A DNA stretch of 45,530 nucleotides from Sporichthyaceae bacterium (GTDB lineage: Bacteria; Actinomycetota; Actinomycetes; Sporichthyales; Sporichthyaceae): positions 1 through 45,530 of the forward strand of contig DASXPS010000031.1 of assembly GCA_036493475.1 (NCBI GenBank), in the 5' to 3' direction. The position numbers and the translations under genes were made by a program. The notes below the pieces were generated by a model. The model saw only the letters and a list, made by a program, of their open reading frames with translations, was not told the origin of the DNA and did not search any database. This document shows positions 1-7,646 of the stretch, one piece after another. The first letter of the stretch is position 1. The number at the start of each line of letters is the position of its first letter.

Positions 1-1274
1 CGGGTACTGCGCCACAGTCGGGTGGCGCCGAGGATCGCCGCGGCCACCAGCAACACGTTGCGCACGGTCACCAGCAGTACGGCGTTGCGCTGCGAGGCCA
101 TCAACTCGTCGAACCAGTACGGGAACTCCAGACAGCTCAGCGCGGTGGCGGCGAGGATCAAACAGATCGGTAGCCGCATCAGCGAGCCGTGCAGCGCGCA
201 CACCGCGGCCAGACCGACCAGCCACACCATGTACTGCGGGCTGATCACCCGGCTGGTGACCACGAACAGCAACACCGCGACCAGACTCGCGTCGGCCACC
301 GTCGAGGCCCGCCAGGTGCCCACGCTGACCCGCCACAGCACCAGCCAGCCCAGGGCCAACACGCTGGCCGCCAGGCTCAGTTGGGTGACCAGGTGCACAT
401 GCGGGCCGAGGTACTCCATCGAGCCGTAATTCAGCGCGACCCGCCCGGACCAGCCGTGATGGATCGCGATGTGGAACGGCAGGGCGCCCAGCGATTCGAT
501 CTCGATGCCCCGACCGCCCTGCGCGGAGACGAACGACAGTGCGTCAGGCATGGTCCACCAGAACGCAAGCAGCACGGCGGCGGCGGTGACCGCCGCGCTC
601 GCCCACACCGCCCGCGCCCGACGCACCGGGCCGATCGGCAGCAGCAGCAATGCCGGCCACACCTTCAGCAGCGCGCCGATCGAGATCAGCGTCCCGGCAC
701 CCACGCGGCGCAGCAACGGCCGCGGACCCTCGGGCAGCCGACCCGCGACCAGGACCAGACCGCACACCGCGATGGCGGTGGTGATCAGGTCGTACCGGCC
801 GTAGGCGATGGGACCGCCCAGGGCCACCCCCACCGTCCACACCCAGGCCGCCCACGGCTGGCTGCGCCACTCCACCAGCGCGCGCCACCCGATGGCGCGC
901 CCGACCGTGCGCCGCGGCCGGCAGGCCCCGACCAATACCGCGAACGCGAGCACATCGAAGAAGAAGGAAATCCAGTAGAAGGACACCGCGTAGCTGAACG
1001 GCAGCAGCGCGGGCGCCAGGATCACCAGCGCCGCCGCGGGCGGGTATTGCCACATCACGTCGTGATGCGGAAAGCGCCCGTGGGAGAGCACGTAGTACCA
1101 CTGCGTGTAGATGTACTTCACGTCGTTGGTCACCGAGGGCAGGATGAAGTGCCGCTCGCGCACCGTGAACAACAACAAGACAGTCCGGGTGGCCACGAAG
1201 AAGGCGCTGACCAGGACAAACGGTGCGACAACGGGCCACTTTCCCGTTATCGCGCGCCCACGTGTCAGAAGCAC
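1..1274 (-). CDS. GT87/DUF2029-type integral membrane glycosyltransferase, C-terminus cut by window edge
   Basis: Translating the minus strand inward from about 1274 gives one continuous hydrophobic frame that runs off the left edge. It contains many membrane helices and loop motifs such as FTVRERHF, WQYPPAAAL, AYGRYDLITT and SPQYMVW. The periplasmic YPP and Y(G)RYD motifs and the late SPQYMVW loop are typical of polyprenyl-phosphomannose-dependent GT-C enzymes (GT87/DUF2029), which elongate cell-envelope glycolipids or glycans. I chose the GTG at 1274; a GATAGT -10-like box ends 9 nt upstream, suggesting a very short leader. The frame stays open further upstream without a good ribosome site, so the start is uncertain. 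It is divergent from femX. Substrate cannot be named. Confidence 0.72.
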   Translation of the reverse strand, partial: MLLTRGRAITGKWPVVAPFVLVSAFFVATRTVLLLFTVRERHFILPSVTNDVKYIYTQWYYVLSHGRFPHHDVMWQYPPAAALVILAPALLPFSYAVSFYWISFFFDVLAFAVLVGACRPRRTVGRAIGWRALVEWRSQPWAAWVWTVGVALGGPIAYGRYDLITTAIAVCGLVLVAGRLPEGPRPLLRRVGAGTLISIGALLKVWPALLLLPIGPVRRARAVWASAAVTAAAVLLAFWWTMPDALSFVSAQGGRGIEIESLGALPFHIAIHHGWSGRVALNYGSMEYLGPHVHLVTQLSLAASVLALGWLVLWRVSVGTWRASTVADASLVAVLLFVVTSRVISPQYMVWLVGLAAVCALHGSLMRLPICLILAATALSCLEFPYWFDELMASQRNAVLLVTVRNVLLVAAAILGATRLWRST

Positions 1275-1401
1275 CTGGAGTCCACTATCCGGTCGGTCGG
1301 ATGCGGGCAACCGCCCGCCGGTGTGATCAACGAGCTTATCGAGGACAGGGGCACGCCAGGGTCGATAGCCTCTAATCGATCAGTCATGCCGCGGCGGCGC
1401 A

Positions 1402-1418
1402 GATCACAATTTGTAATC
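1402..1418. promoter_or_regulatory. 17-bp near-perfect palindrome in the femX leader, operator candidate
   Basis: GATCACAATTTGTAATC reads the same on both strands except for one symmetric mismatched pair and the centre base (half-site TTGTnATC). It is AT-rich in a GC-rich surrounding and abuts the femX Shine-Dalgarno (GGGGAG, 1419-1424). A TAGCCT -10-like box lies upstream at 1366-1371. The position suits a repressor site that would block transcription or translation of the femX operon. Regulatory function is inferred. Confidence 0.4.
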
Positions 1419-1434
1419 GGGGAGCCGTACGTCC

Positions 1435-2565
1435 ATGTCCTGGCAGGTCCGGCAAATCAGCCGGGAAGAGCACCTCGCTTTCATCAGCGCCCGACCCGCG
1501 GTGAGCTTTCTGCAGTGCCCGGCCTGGGGTGCGGTGAAGAATGAATGGCGATCGGAGTCGATCGGGTGGTGCGACCCCGACGGCAAAATCGTCGGCGCCG
1601 GTTTGGTGCTCTACCGCCAGATCCCCAAGGTCAAACGCTTCCTGGCCTACCTGCCCGAGGGCCCGGCGCTGGACTGGTCGGCTGTCTCCTCGCTCACCGA
1701 TCTGCGCGGATTGATGGACCCGATGTTGGCCCACCTGCGCCGGCGTAAGGCGTTCGGCGTGCGGATGGGCCCGATGGTGGTCACCCGGCGCTGGTCCGCG
1801 GAGACCATCAAGGCCGCCGTGGCGGGCGGCGCGGCAACCAAGCTCGGTGACCTGACCCCGGACCTGGTGGACCCCGACGCCACCCGCATCGGCGAGATGC
1901 TGACCTCGCTGGGCTGGATGCCACCGTCGGGGGCGGCCGGTTTCACCGCGGGTCAGCCGCAATACGTGTTCCAGGTACCGCTGGCCGGGCGCACGTTGGA
2001 CGAGGTCTCGGCGGGGTTCAACCAGCTGTGGCGGCGCAACATCAAGAAGGCGGAGAAGTCGGGGGTCACCGTCGAGGTGGGCGCCCCGGCCGACCTGCCG
2101 GAGTTCCACCAGCTCTACGAAATCACCGCTGTTCGCGACCATTTCACCCCGCGGCCGCTCGGCTACTTCCAGACCATGATGGACACCCTCGGCGGCGAGG
2201 ACCCGGAACGCTTCCGCCTGTACCTGGCCCGGCACTCCGGCGAGCTATTGGCCGCCACCATCTGGATCCGGGTGGGCACCCACGCCTGGTACTCCTACGG
2301 CGCGTCGGCCGACCACAAGCGAGAATTGCGTCCGTCCAACGCCATTCAGTGGCGCATGCTGTCCGACGCGCATGCCGCCGGGGCCACGGTCTACGACCTG
2401 CGCGGCATCACCGACACCCTCGACCCGAACGACCACCTGTTCGGGCTGATCCAGTTCAAGCTCGGCACCGGCGGGCAGGCGGTGGAATACCTCGGCGAGT
2501 GGGACTACCCGCTCAATCCGCTGTTGCACAAGGCCTTCCAGCTCTACCTGGCCCGGCGCGGCTGA
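1435..2565 (+). CDS. femX: FemX-type lipid II:glycine glycyltransferase (FemABX family)
   Basis: A 376-aa cytoplasmic aminoacyltransferase of the FemABX family, which uses aminoacyl-tRNA to add the first bridge residue to lipid II. The tandem GNAT-like fold is visible as two acetyltransferase halves. The N-terminal half carries SFLQCPAWGAVKNEW, and the C-terminal half carries LWRRNIKKAEKSGV and a late YDLRGI...HLFGLIQFKLGTGG block typical of Fem proteins. Length matches the family. The ATG has a GGGGAG ribosome site 10 nt upstream. The next gene overlaps its stop by one base (TGATG), so the two are translationally coupled. The acceptor amino acid is assumed from family membership. Confidence 0.88.
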   Translation: MSWQVRQISREEHLAFISARPAVSFLQCPAWGAVKNEWRSESIGWCDPDGKIVGAGLVLYRQIPKVKRFLAYLPEGPALDWSAVSSLTDLRGLMDPMLAHLRRRKAFGVRMGPMVVTRRWSAETIKAAVAGGAATKLGDLTPDLVDPDATRIGEMLTSLGWMPPSGAAGFTAGQPQYVFQVPLAGRTLDEVSAGFNQLWRRNIKKAEKSGVTVEVGAPADLPEFHQLYEITAVRDHFTPRPLGYFQTMMDTLGGEDPERFRLYLARHSGELLAATIWIRVGTHAWYSYGASADHKRELRPSNAIQWRMLSDAHAAGATVYDLRGITDTLDPNDHLFGLIQFKLGTGGQAVEYLGEWDYPLNPLLHKAFQLYLARRG

Positions 2566-3608
2566 TGCTGCGCCTGGAGATCGACCGGGCCCGGTTCGAC
2601 GCCGGCCTGAAGAAGGTGGCCGGGGAGTTCCCCGGCCTGGTGCCGGTGGCCAAGGGCAACGGATACGGGCTCGGCATCCCGCGGTTGGCCGTCGAGGCCG
2701 CTGCGTTGGGCGCGGACACCATCGCGGTCGGCACCGCGGCCGAAGTGAGCTCGGTGGGTGCGGTGCCCTTCGAGCGGGTCGTCGTGCTCACCCCGCACCT
2801 GCCCGGCGACGCCCCGCCGAACGGGCAGCACGTGGTGCACACGGTGGCCGGCGCCGCCGGGATACGCGAACTCACCGGCCGGGCCGTGGTCGTCGAGTGC
2901 CGCACCTCGCTGCGTCGGCACGGCGTCGACGCGGGTGAACTCGCGGCGGTTGCCGACGCGCTGACCGGTTGCCGGCCGGAGGGATTTGCGCTGCACCTGC
3001 CGATGAACCGGCCGTCCGGGGTGAACCCGGTGGCCGAGGTCGACAAGTGGCTGGGTCGGTTGGCCGGGGCCGGGTTGCCCACCGACACCGTCTGGGTGAG
3101 CCACCTGTCCGCCGCGGAGATCAACGATCTGACGCAGCGTCATCCAGGTACTCGGTTCCGGCCGCGCATCGGCACCCGGTTGTGGCTGGGCGATCGGGGC
3201 GCGTTGCGCGCCCGCGCCCGGGTGTTGGACGTCGAGCAGCTCTGCCGGGGCGAGCGATTCGGCTACCGACAACGCCGGGCCCGCGCGGCCGGACATCTGT
3301 TGGTGGTGGCCGGCGGCACCGCACACGGCATCGGGTTGGCCGCCCCGCGGGCACTGGCGGGCGTGGTGTCCCGGGCCAAGTTGGCCGCCGAGGCCGGGTT
3401 GGCCGAGGTGAACATGGCGCTCAGTCCGTTCAGCTGGGCCGGGCGGCAGCGCTGGTTCGCCGAGCCCCCGCACATGCAGGTCTCACTGCTGTGGCTGCCG
3501 GCCGGTGTGTCGCCGCCCGCCGTCGGGGAGTACCTGGACGTGGACACCCGGATGACCACCACGACGTTCGACGCCGTGGTGGATGTCTCGGGGAGACTGA
3601 GCGAGTGA
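2565..3608 (+). CDS. Alanine racemase N-terminal-fold PLP protein
   Basis: A 347-aa protein with the PLP-binding barrel of alanine racemase. The motif VPVAKGNGYGLG near residue 30 corresponds to the VKADAYG motif whose lysine holds PLP, and RPRIGTRLWLG and NMALSPFSWAG follow later. It is a little shorter than a true Alr and I could not recognise the usual second-domain catalytic tyrosine, so racemase activity is uncertain. The start overlaps the femX stop by one base and its own stop overlaps the next ATG by one base. This puts it in a femX operon and suggests a task in peptidoglycan bridge or amino-acid supply. Members of this family may not be authentic racemases. Confidence 0.75.
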   Translation: MLRLEIDRARFDAGLKKVAGEFPGLVPVAKGNGYGLGIPRLAVEAAALGADTIAVGTAAEVSSVGAVPFERVVVLTPHLPGDAPPNGQHVVHTVAGAAGIRELTGRAVVVECRTSLRRHGVDAGELAAVADALTGCRPEGFALHLPMNRPSGVNPVAEVDKWLGRLAGAGLPTDTVWVSHLSAAEINDLTQRHPGTRFRPRIGTRLWLGDRGALRARARVLDVEQLCRGERFGYRQRRARAAGHLLVVAGGTAHGIGLAAPRALAGVVSRAKLAAEAGLAEVNMALSPFSWAGRQRWFAEPPHMQVSLLWLPAGVSPPAVGEYLDVDTRMTTTTFDAVVDVSGRLSE

Positions 3609-3994
3609 TGGCCCGCGCGACCAAGGCCGCCCGCGCGCAGCGTCGGCGCCGGGTGTGGCGTTTCCTGCGCAACAGCGTGCTGTTCATGGCGGTGGCCGCG
3701 GCGGTCGGCTACGGCCTGGGCTTCCACCACCGGTACGGGGCCTGGCCGGGGCTGAACGTCGGCGACCGAATCAGCTGGTGCGGGCAGAACTACCGGGCTT
3801 CGGTCACCGACCTCACCCTGACCGAGGTGAACGCCGACCCCAACCACCCGGTCGAGCAGCTGTTCAGCTATCCACCGCACCTGCCGCGGGCCGACGTGTT
3901 CGGCGTGCCCACGCCGGCCGGCTCCTGCCCCACCGCCCTATTCGTGGACAGCGGTTCGGATCGCTACACCAAGTACCTCCCACCGGCCGGTTGA
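3608..3994 (+). CDS. Small single-pass membrane protein in the femX operon
   Basis: A 128-aa protein that begins with a strongly basic cytoplasmic stretch (KAARAQRRRR), followed by one membrane helix at about residues 24-42 (VLFMAVAAAVGYGLG). The remainder is an extracytoplasmic domain with two cysteines (ISWCGQNY and AGSCPTAL) that could form a disulfide. Its ATG overlaps the stop of the PLP-barrel gene by one base, so it is almost certainly co-translated with femX and that gene. I do not recognise a named family. The context suggests an envelope-side accessory factor for the femX pathway, but that is inference. Confidence 0.7.
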   Translation: MARATKAARAQRRRRVWRFLRNSVLFMAVAAAVGYGLGFHHRYGAWPGLNVGDRISWCGQNYRASVTDLTLTEVNADPNHPVEQLFSYPPHLPRADVFGVPTPAGSCPTALFVDSGSDRYTKYLPPAG

Positions 3995-3997
3995 TCC

Positions 3998-4417
3998 TCA
4001 GCGCTTCAGGTTGAACACCGACCCGGTGGTCTGCAACAGCTGGCACTCGTTGGCGAAGGTGCGCTTGTAGGTGACTACGTGCCCGCGGTAGACGCCGGTC
4101 GCCCGGGCGGTCACCGGCTGGTAGATCATCGGGCAGGCGACGAACTGCTCCCGCGGGTGCAGCTTGGAGATCTTGCCGTGCGCCAGGGCCAGTGCGTGGC
4201 AGGCGTCGGCGGCATGCGGGTGCGACCCGCGGGCCGGATCGCATTTGAGCGTGGCGGTGTGTTTGCCGGCGCTGGAGGAAACACTGAGCACCAGGCGCGT
4301 CGCCGGGTACCGGTGATGGTGCGTGGTGGATGCCGAGGCGGCCGCGGCGGGCACCACACTCAGCGCCGCGGCCAGGCCGATACCGGCGGCCAGCGGACGG
4401 ATGAAAATCGAACGCAT
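3998..4417 (-). CDS. Secreted subtilisin-inhibitor-like (SSI, family I16) protease inhibitor
   Basis: A 139-aa protein with a Sec signal peptide (MRSIFIRP, hydrophobic core, ASA cleavage region) and an SSI domain. The diagnostic order is present: CDPARGSHPHAADAC, then a reactive-loop CPMIYQPV, then the VVTYKRTFANECQ block and the terminal SVFNL. In Streptomyces SSI the reactive bond is Met-Val inside CPMVYDP; here the equivalent is Met-Ile, so a methionine P1 is kept, consistent with inhibition of subtilisin-like proteases. Four cysteines match the two conserved disulfides. The ATG at 4417 follows an AAGGGGAG ribosome site; an upstream in-frame start would spoil the signal peptide. It is convergent with the femX operon, 3 bp from its end. 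Confidence 0.9.
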   Translation of the reverse strand: MRSIFIRPLAAGIGLAAALSVVPAAAASASTTHHHRYPATRLVLSVSSSAGKHTATLKCDPARGSHPHAADACHALALAHGKISKLHPREQFVACPMIYQPVTARATGVYRGHVVTYKRTFANECQLLQTTGSVFNLKR

Positions 4418-4525
4418 GCGCTCCCCTTCGTGTGCGGTCGTCCCTCCCCCGGGACTCACCCACTCCGACGGCCGGGCGGGTGAGAACGTTCGTCATGAAC
4501 CGGTGATGATTTCCCGGGCACCTGC

Positions 4526-5101
4526 TCACGGTCGCGCGATGAGCATGGCCTCGTAGTCCCCGCGGGTGAGCAATCGGTTGGTTTGCGCACCGTTGGCCAG
4601 TGGGGCGTTGATCGGCTTGCCGTTGAACGTCAGCCGCACCCGGCGCACGCCGGGCAGCGAGGTGGTGGTGAGCACAATCTGGGCGATCGCGGTGGTCTGG
4701 TCGGGGGGCGGCTGGTCCACGGCAAGGTCCACGATCGCCACGTCGCCCTGCAGGGAGGTCACCCGCAACCGGGTGGCCGGTGGCAGCGCGCTGCTGTAGC
4801 CGCGCTCGCGGTCCCGGCCGTCGGGACCCGCGGAAAGGTCATCGAGCAGCTCCTGCAGCGCGGGTTGACCGGGTGCTGCGTTCAGGGTGCGCATGGCCTG
4901 CACCAACACCTCGTCGCTGCTGAAGTACACGTCGCCGGTGGCCCGCGCCGGTTCCGCGGTGTTCGTCGGGGACGGCGTCGAGCTGCCCACCAGTCGCTGC
5001 GGCAAGCTCATCGGGTCGATGTCGACCACGTTGCCGCGGCCCAGCCCGCAGCCGGCGAGCACCAGGGCGAGCAGTAGCACCCGGACGATCCGACCTCGCA
5101 T
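4526..5101 (-). CDS. GerMN-domain lipoprotein coupled to the two-component pair
   Basis: A 191-aa exported lipoprotein. The N-terminus has a lipobox (LVLAGC), and a threonine/proline/serine-rich linker leads into a GerMN-like domain (SSDEVLVQAMRTLNA, LPPATRLRVTSLQGDVAIVDLA, AIAQIVLTTTSLPGVRRVRLTFNG). GerMN domains occur in spore-germination GerM and in LpqB, the lipoprotein partner of MtrAB in actinobacteria. The ATG at 5101 overlaps the kinase stop by one base (TGATG), so it is translationally coupled to the kinase. A GTG one codon earlier is possible. It is much shorter than LpqB, whose C-terminal propeller domain is absent, and likely modulates the sensor at the outer membrane face. Confidence 0.82.
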   Translation of the reverse strand: MRGRIVRVLLLALVLAGCGLGRGNVVDIDPMSLPQRLVGSSTPSPTNTAEPARATGDVYFSSDEVLVQAMRTLNAAPGQPALQELLDDLSAGPDGRDRERGYSSALPPATRLRVTSLQGDVAIVDLAVDQPPPDQTTAIAQIVLTTTSLPGVRRVRLTFNGKPINAPLANGAQTNRLLTRGDYEAMLIARP

Positions 5102-6480
5102 CACTCAGCCTCCGTCCGAGCGGCCGGTAACCGGACCACGAACCGCGCCCCGGGCCCGTCGTGCTCGGTGCACCACACCGATCCACCGTGCGCCTCCACC
5201 GATTCGGCGACGATGGCCAACCCCAGCCCGGTGCCCGAGGAGGAGCCGCGGGCGGTCCGGTTGGTCGCGAACCGCTCGAAGATCCGCTCGCGTTCGGTCG
5301 CCGGTACCCCCGGCCCGTGGTCGTCGATGAGCACCAGCACGTCGCCGGTGGATTGCTCGACGCGGACCGCGGTCAGCCCGTGGCCATGCCGCTGCGCGTT
5401 GTCGATCAGGTTGAAGAAGGCCCGCTCCAGCAGATCCTTGTCACCGTCCACCATCGAGTCGCCGTCCACGCTCAACACCCCGGCGGGCAGCCCGGCGCGG
5501 CCCAATGCGCGAACGATCAGCTCCACCACGGCCACCGGCTGCAGGCGGTCCTCCAGCCCGGCTTCGGTGCGGGCCAGGGTGAGCAGGCTGTCCATCAGTT
5601 GCTGGAAACGGTCCAGTTCGGCGGTGACCAGGTCCAGGGCCAGCCGGGAGCGATCCGGCAACTCCTCGCGGCGACGTTCCATCACGTCCACCGCGGCGAC
5701 CAACGTGGTCAGCGGGGAGCGCAGTTCGTGTGCCACGTCGGCGGCGAACCGGCTGTCCCGCTCGATGCGCCGACGCAGGGTGTCCACCATCGCGTTGAAC
5801 GACCCGACGATGGTGGCCAAATCCGGGTCGTTGGTCGGCGGCAGCCGGGTGTCCAACAGGCCCCCGGCCACCTGGGCCGCGGTGGCGGCCACCAGGTTCA
5901 GCGGTTGCACCACCCGTCGGCTGGCCCAGCTGCCCAACGCGATGCCACCCGCCGCAGCCACGATCGCGCCGGTGGCCAGCACGATCTGCAGGATCCGAAT
6001 GGTCTCCTTCAACTCGCGCAGCGGCACCACCCGGTAGAAGTCGGCGTCCGGTCGGTGCAGCGGGATGCCGACGATAACCGTGGGCAGCCCGGTGCGGTTG
6101 ACGGTGATCCGGGCCGGGTGCCCGGACTGCACCCGGCGGCTCAGCGCCGCGGGGATCACCTCCGAACCGACGCCGAGTTGGGAGGAGTACCACTCACCGG
6201 CGCGCTCGATGAGGATCGACCCGGACCCGGAGCCGGACCCGGGAGGCCCGGCCTCGGTGAGGATCGCCGGGATATCCGCGTCGGCGCTGTCCAGTTGGTC
6301 GGAGACGTAGACGGCATCCAACGAGGCCTGCCGCACCGCGGTCTGCTCCCGCTGGTGGTACAGGTACGCCCGGGAGAAGAGGAACGTCGAGATGGCCAGC
6401 GTGCCCGCGATCAGCAGCGCGCCGGCACCGAACGTCATGGCGATGCGACCACGCAGACCGCGGGGCAGGACCCGGATCAT
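5101..6480 (-). CDS. Membrane histidine kinase (HAMP, HisKA, HATPase)
   Basis: A 459-aa sensor kinase. There are two membrane helices at about residues 15-37 and 163-186, flanking an extracytoplasmic sensor region of about 120 residues that includes an unusual GSGSGSGS tract near residue 81. A HAMP domain follows at about 187-240 (PLNLVAATAAQVAGG). The HisKA domain holds the phospho-accepting H251 in DVAHELRSPLTTL, then come the N-box (N361), DDHGPG (G1) and GTGLGLAI (G2). The ATG at 6480 overlaps the regulator stop by 4 nt (ATGA). Organisation and the downstream GerMN lipoprotein resemble MtrB-LpqB; a CseC-like envelope-stress sensor is the alternative. The ligand is unknown. Confidence 0.9.
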   Translation of the reverse strand: MIRVLPRGLRGRIAMTFGAGALLIAGTLAISTFLFSRAYLYHQREQTAVRQASLDAVYVSDQLDSADADIPAILTEAGPPGSGSGSGSILIERAGEWYSSQLGVGSEVIPAALSRRVQSGHPARITVNRTGLPTVIVGIPLHRPDADFYRVVPLRELKETIRILQIVLATGAIVAAAGGIALGSWASRRVVQPLNLVAATAAQVAGGLLDTRLPPTNDPDLATIVGSFNAMVDTLRRRIERDSRFAADVAHELRSPLTTLVAAVDVMERRREELPDRSRLALDLVTAELDRFQQLMDSLLTLARTEAGLEDRLQPVAVVELIVRALGRAGLPAGVLSVDGDSMVDGDKDLLERAFFNLIDNAQRHGHGLTAVRVEQSTGDVLVLIDDHGPGVPATERERIFERFATNRTARGSSSGTGLGLAIVAESVEAHGGSVWCTEHDGPGARFVVRLPAARTEAE

Positions 6481-7187
6481 TGCCGGTCGAGGCGATACCC
6501 CATGCCACGGACCGTGACCACGAGCTCGGGGTTGCCCGGATCCCGCTCGATCTTGGTGCGCAGCCGCCGGATGTGTGCGTCGACAAGGCGCTCGTCGCCG
6601 TAGAACCCGTGCTCCCACACGCGTTCCAGCAGAATGCCGCGGCTGAGCACCACCCCCGGGTTGGCCGCGAGCTCGTTGAGCAACTGAAACTCGGTGAGGG
6701 TGAGTGCGATCTCGGTGACGCCGAGCCGCAGGATGCCTGCGGCCGGGGCGAGCACCAGCGCCCGGCTGGAGTCGAGGACCAGGTCCGGGGTGGTGGCGCG
6801 ATCGGTGTTCGCCGTCGCCGCCGCGGCCCGGCGGCGCAGCGCGCGCAGCCGGGCGCTGATCTCCTTGATCTGGAAGGGTTTGGTGACGTAGTCGTCCGCG
6901 CCGGCCTCCAGGCCGGCCACGATGTCGTGCGTGTCCAGTCGGGCGCTGACGATGATGATCGGTACATCGCTGAACCGGCGTACCTCGCGAATGCAGGTGA
7001 AGCCGTCCACCTCCCCGAGCATCAGATCGACGATCATCACGTCCGGCGCCACGCGACGCATCTGCTGCAGTGCCGACTCGGCCCGATCGGCCTCGCTGAC
7101 CTCGTAACCCTCGTCCTCCAGGGCCAGTCGCATCGCCGCGCGGATCCGGTCGTCGTCCTCGACGATCAACAATCGGCCCGCCTGCAC
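6477..7187 (-). CDS. OmpR/PhoB-family response regulator
   Basis: A 236-aa regulator. The receiver domain has the acidic pocket VEDDD, the phospho-acceptor D54 in MIVDLMLGEVDG, and the conserved lysine K103 in DDYVTKPF. The winged-helix C-terminal domain shows LTLTEFQLLNELAANPG and VDAHIRRLRTKIE. It is the first gene of an operon with the histidine kinase (4-nt overlap) and a GerMN lipoprotein. The start is a GTG with a weak ribosome site. About 20 bp upstream sits a GC-rich hairpin (GGGGGCC...GGCCCC, 7212-7229) that may influence expression. It resembles MtrA and CseB, and the targets are unknown. Confidence 0.92.
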   Translation of the reverse strand: MQAGRLLIVEDDDRIRAAMRLALEDEGYEVSEADRAESALQQMRRVAPDVMIVDLMLGEVDGFTCIREVRRFSDVPIIIVSARLDTHDIVAGLEAGADDYVTKPFQIKEISARLRALRRRAAAATANTDRATTPDLVLDSSRALVLAPAAGILRLGVTEIALTLTEFQLLNELAANPGVVLSRGILLERVWEHGFYGDERLVDAHIRRLRTKIERDPGNPELVVTVRGMGYRLDRQ

Positions 7188-7419
7188 GGGCGCATCGTGG
7201 CAGAGCTACCCGGGGGCCCGGCAGGCCCCACGAGCCGTCACAACGCGATCATCACAGAACCGCAAAGATCGGCCCGCACCGTTGCAACACGACGCCGCGA
7301 CACTGTGTGCGGTGTCGAAGGCGCCGCGGTGGCCGGTTGATGATTCGTCATCCGAGCCGGCGCGCACTGGATCAATTGGCCCGGACCGGGCTGTGGCGGG
7401 TGCTGGAGGTCGAGTCCCG

Positions 7420-7635
7420 GTGAATCTTCCGCCGCGTTCGGTGCCCGACGTTGCCGAGCAGCTGATGCGTGAGTTCGAGTCGGTGTGCTCGGTCTCGTTG
7501 GTGACCGAGATCGTGATGCGGTTGAGCCGCAACGGTGCGGTGTCGCTGCCGGCGCTGGCGGAGCTGGCGCGGCGGGAACTCGCTGCGCTGGCCGGTCCCC
7601 CGCAGCCGGTGAGCGAGTTCGGGTGCGCGCCGTAG
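7420..7635 (+). CDS. Small helical protein, three-helix-bundle-like
   Basis: A 71-aa protein starting at a GTG with a GGAGGT ribosome site 10 nt upstream. After a short leader (NLPPRSVPD) it is predicted mostly helical: VAEQLMREFESV, then SLVTEIVMRLSR, then LPALAELARRELAAL. The arrangement resembles the small three-helix dimerisation domain proteins common in actinobacteria, but I cannot confirm the family. It is convergent with kup, whose stop lies 12 bp away. The frame is open for 46 codons upstream, but the sequence there is not protein-like. Confidence 0.5.
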   Translation: MNLPPRSVPDVAEQLMREFESVCSVSLVTEIVMRLSRNGAVSLPALAELARRELAALAGPPQPVSEFGCAP

Positions 7636-7646
7636 CCTCCGCCGGG

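Noticed and set aside
189-1544. Long plus-strand frame over the GT87 gene and the start of femX
   Set aside because: It is Arg/Pro/Gly/Gln-rich low-complexity translation, typical of the shadow strand of a GC-rich gene; the minus strand carries hydrophobic helices and family motifs.
7200-7420. Additional gene between the response regulator and the small helical protein
   Set aside because: Frames in this interval are Arg/Thr/Ser-rich with no ribosome site or motif.
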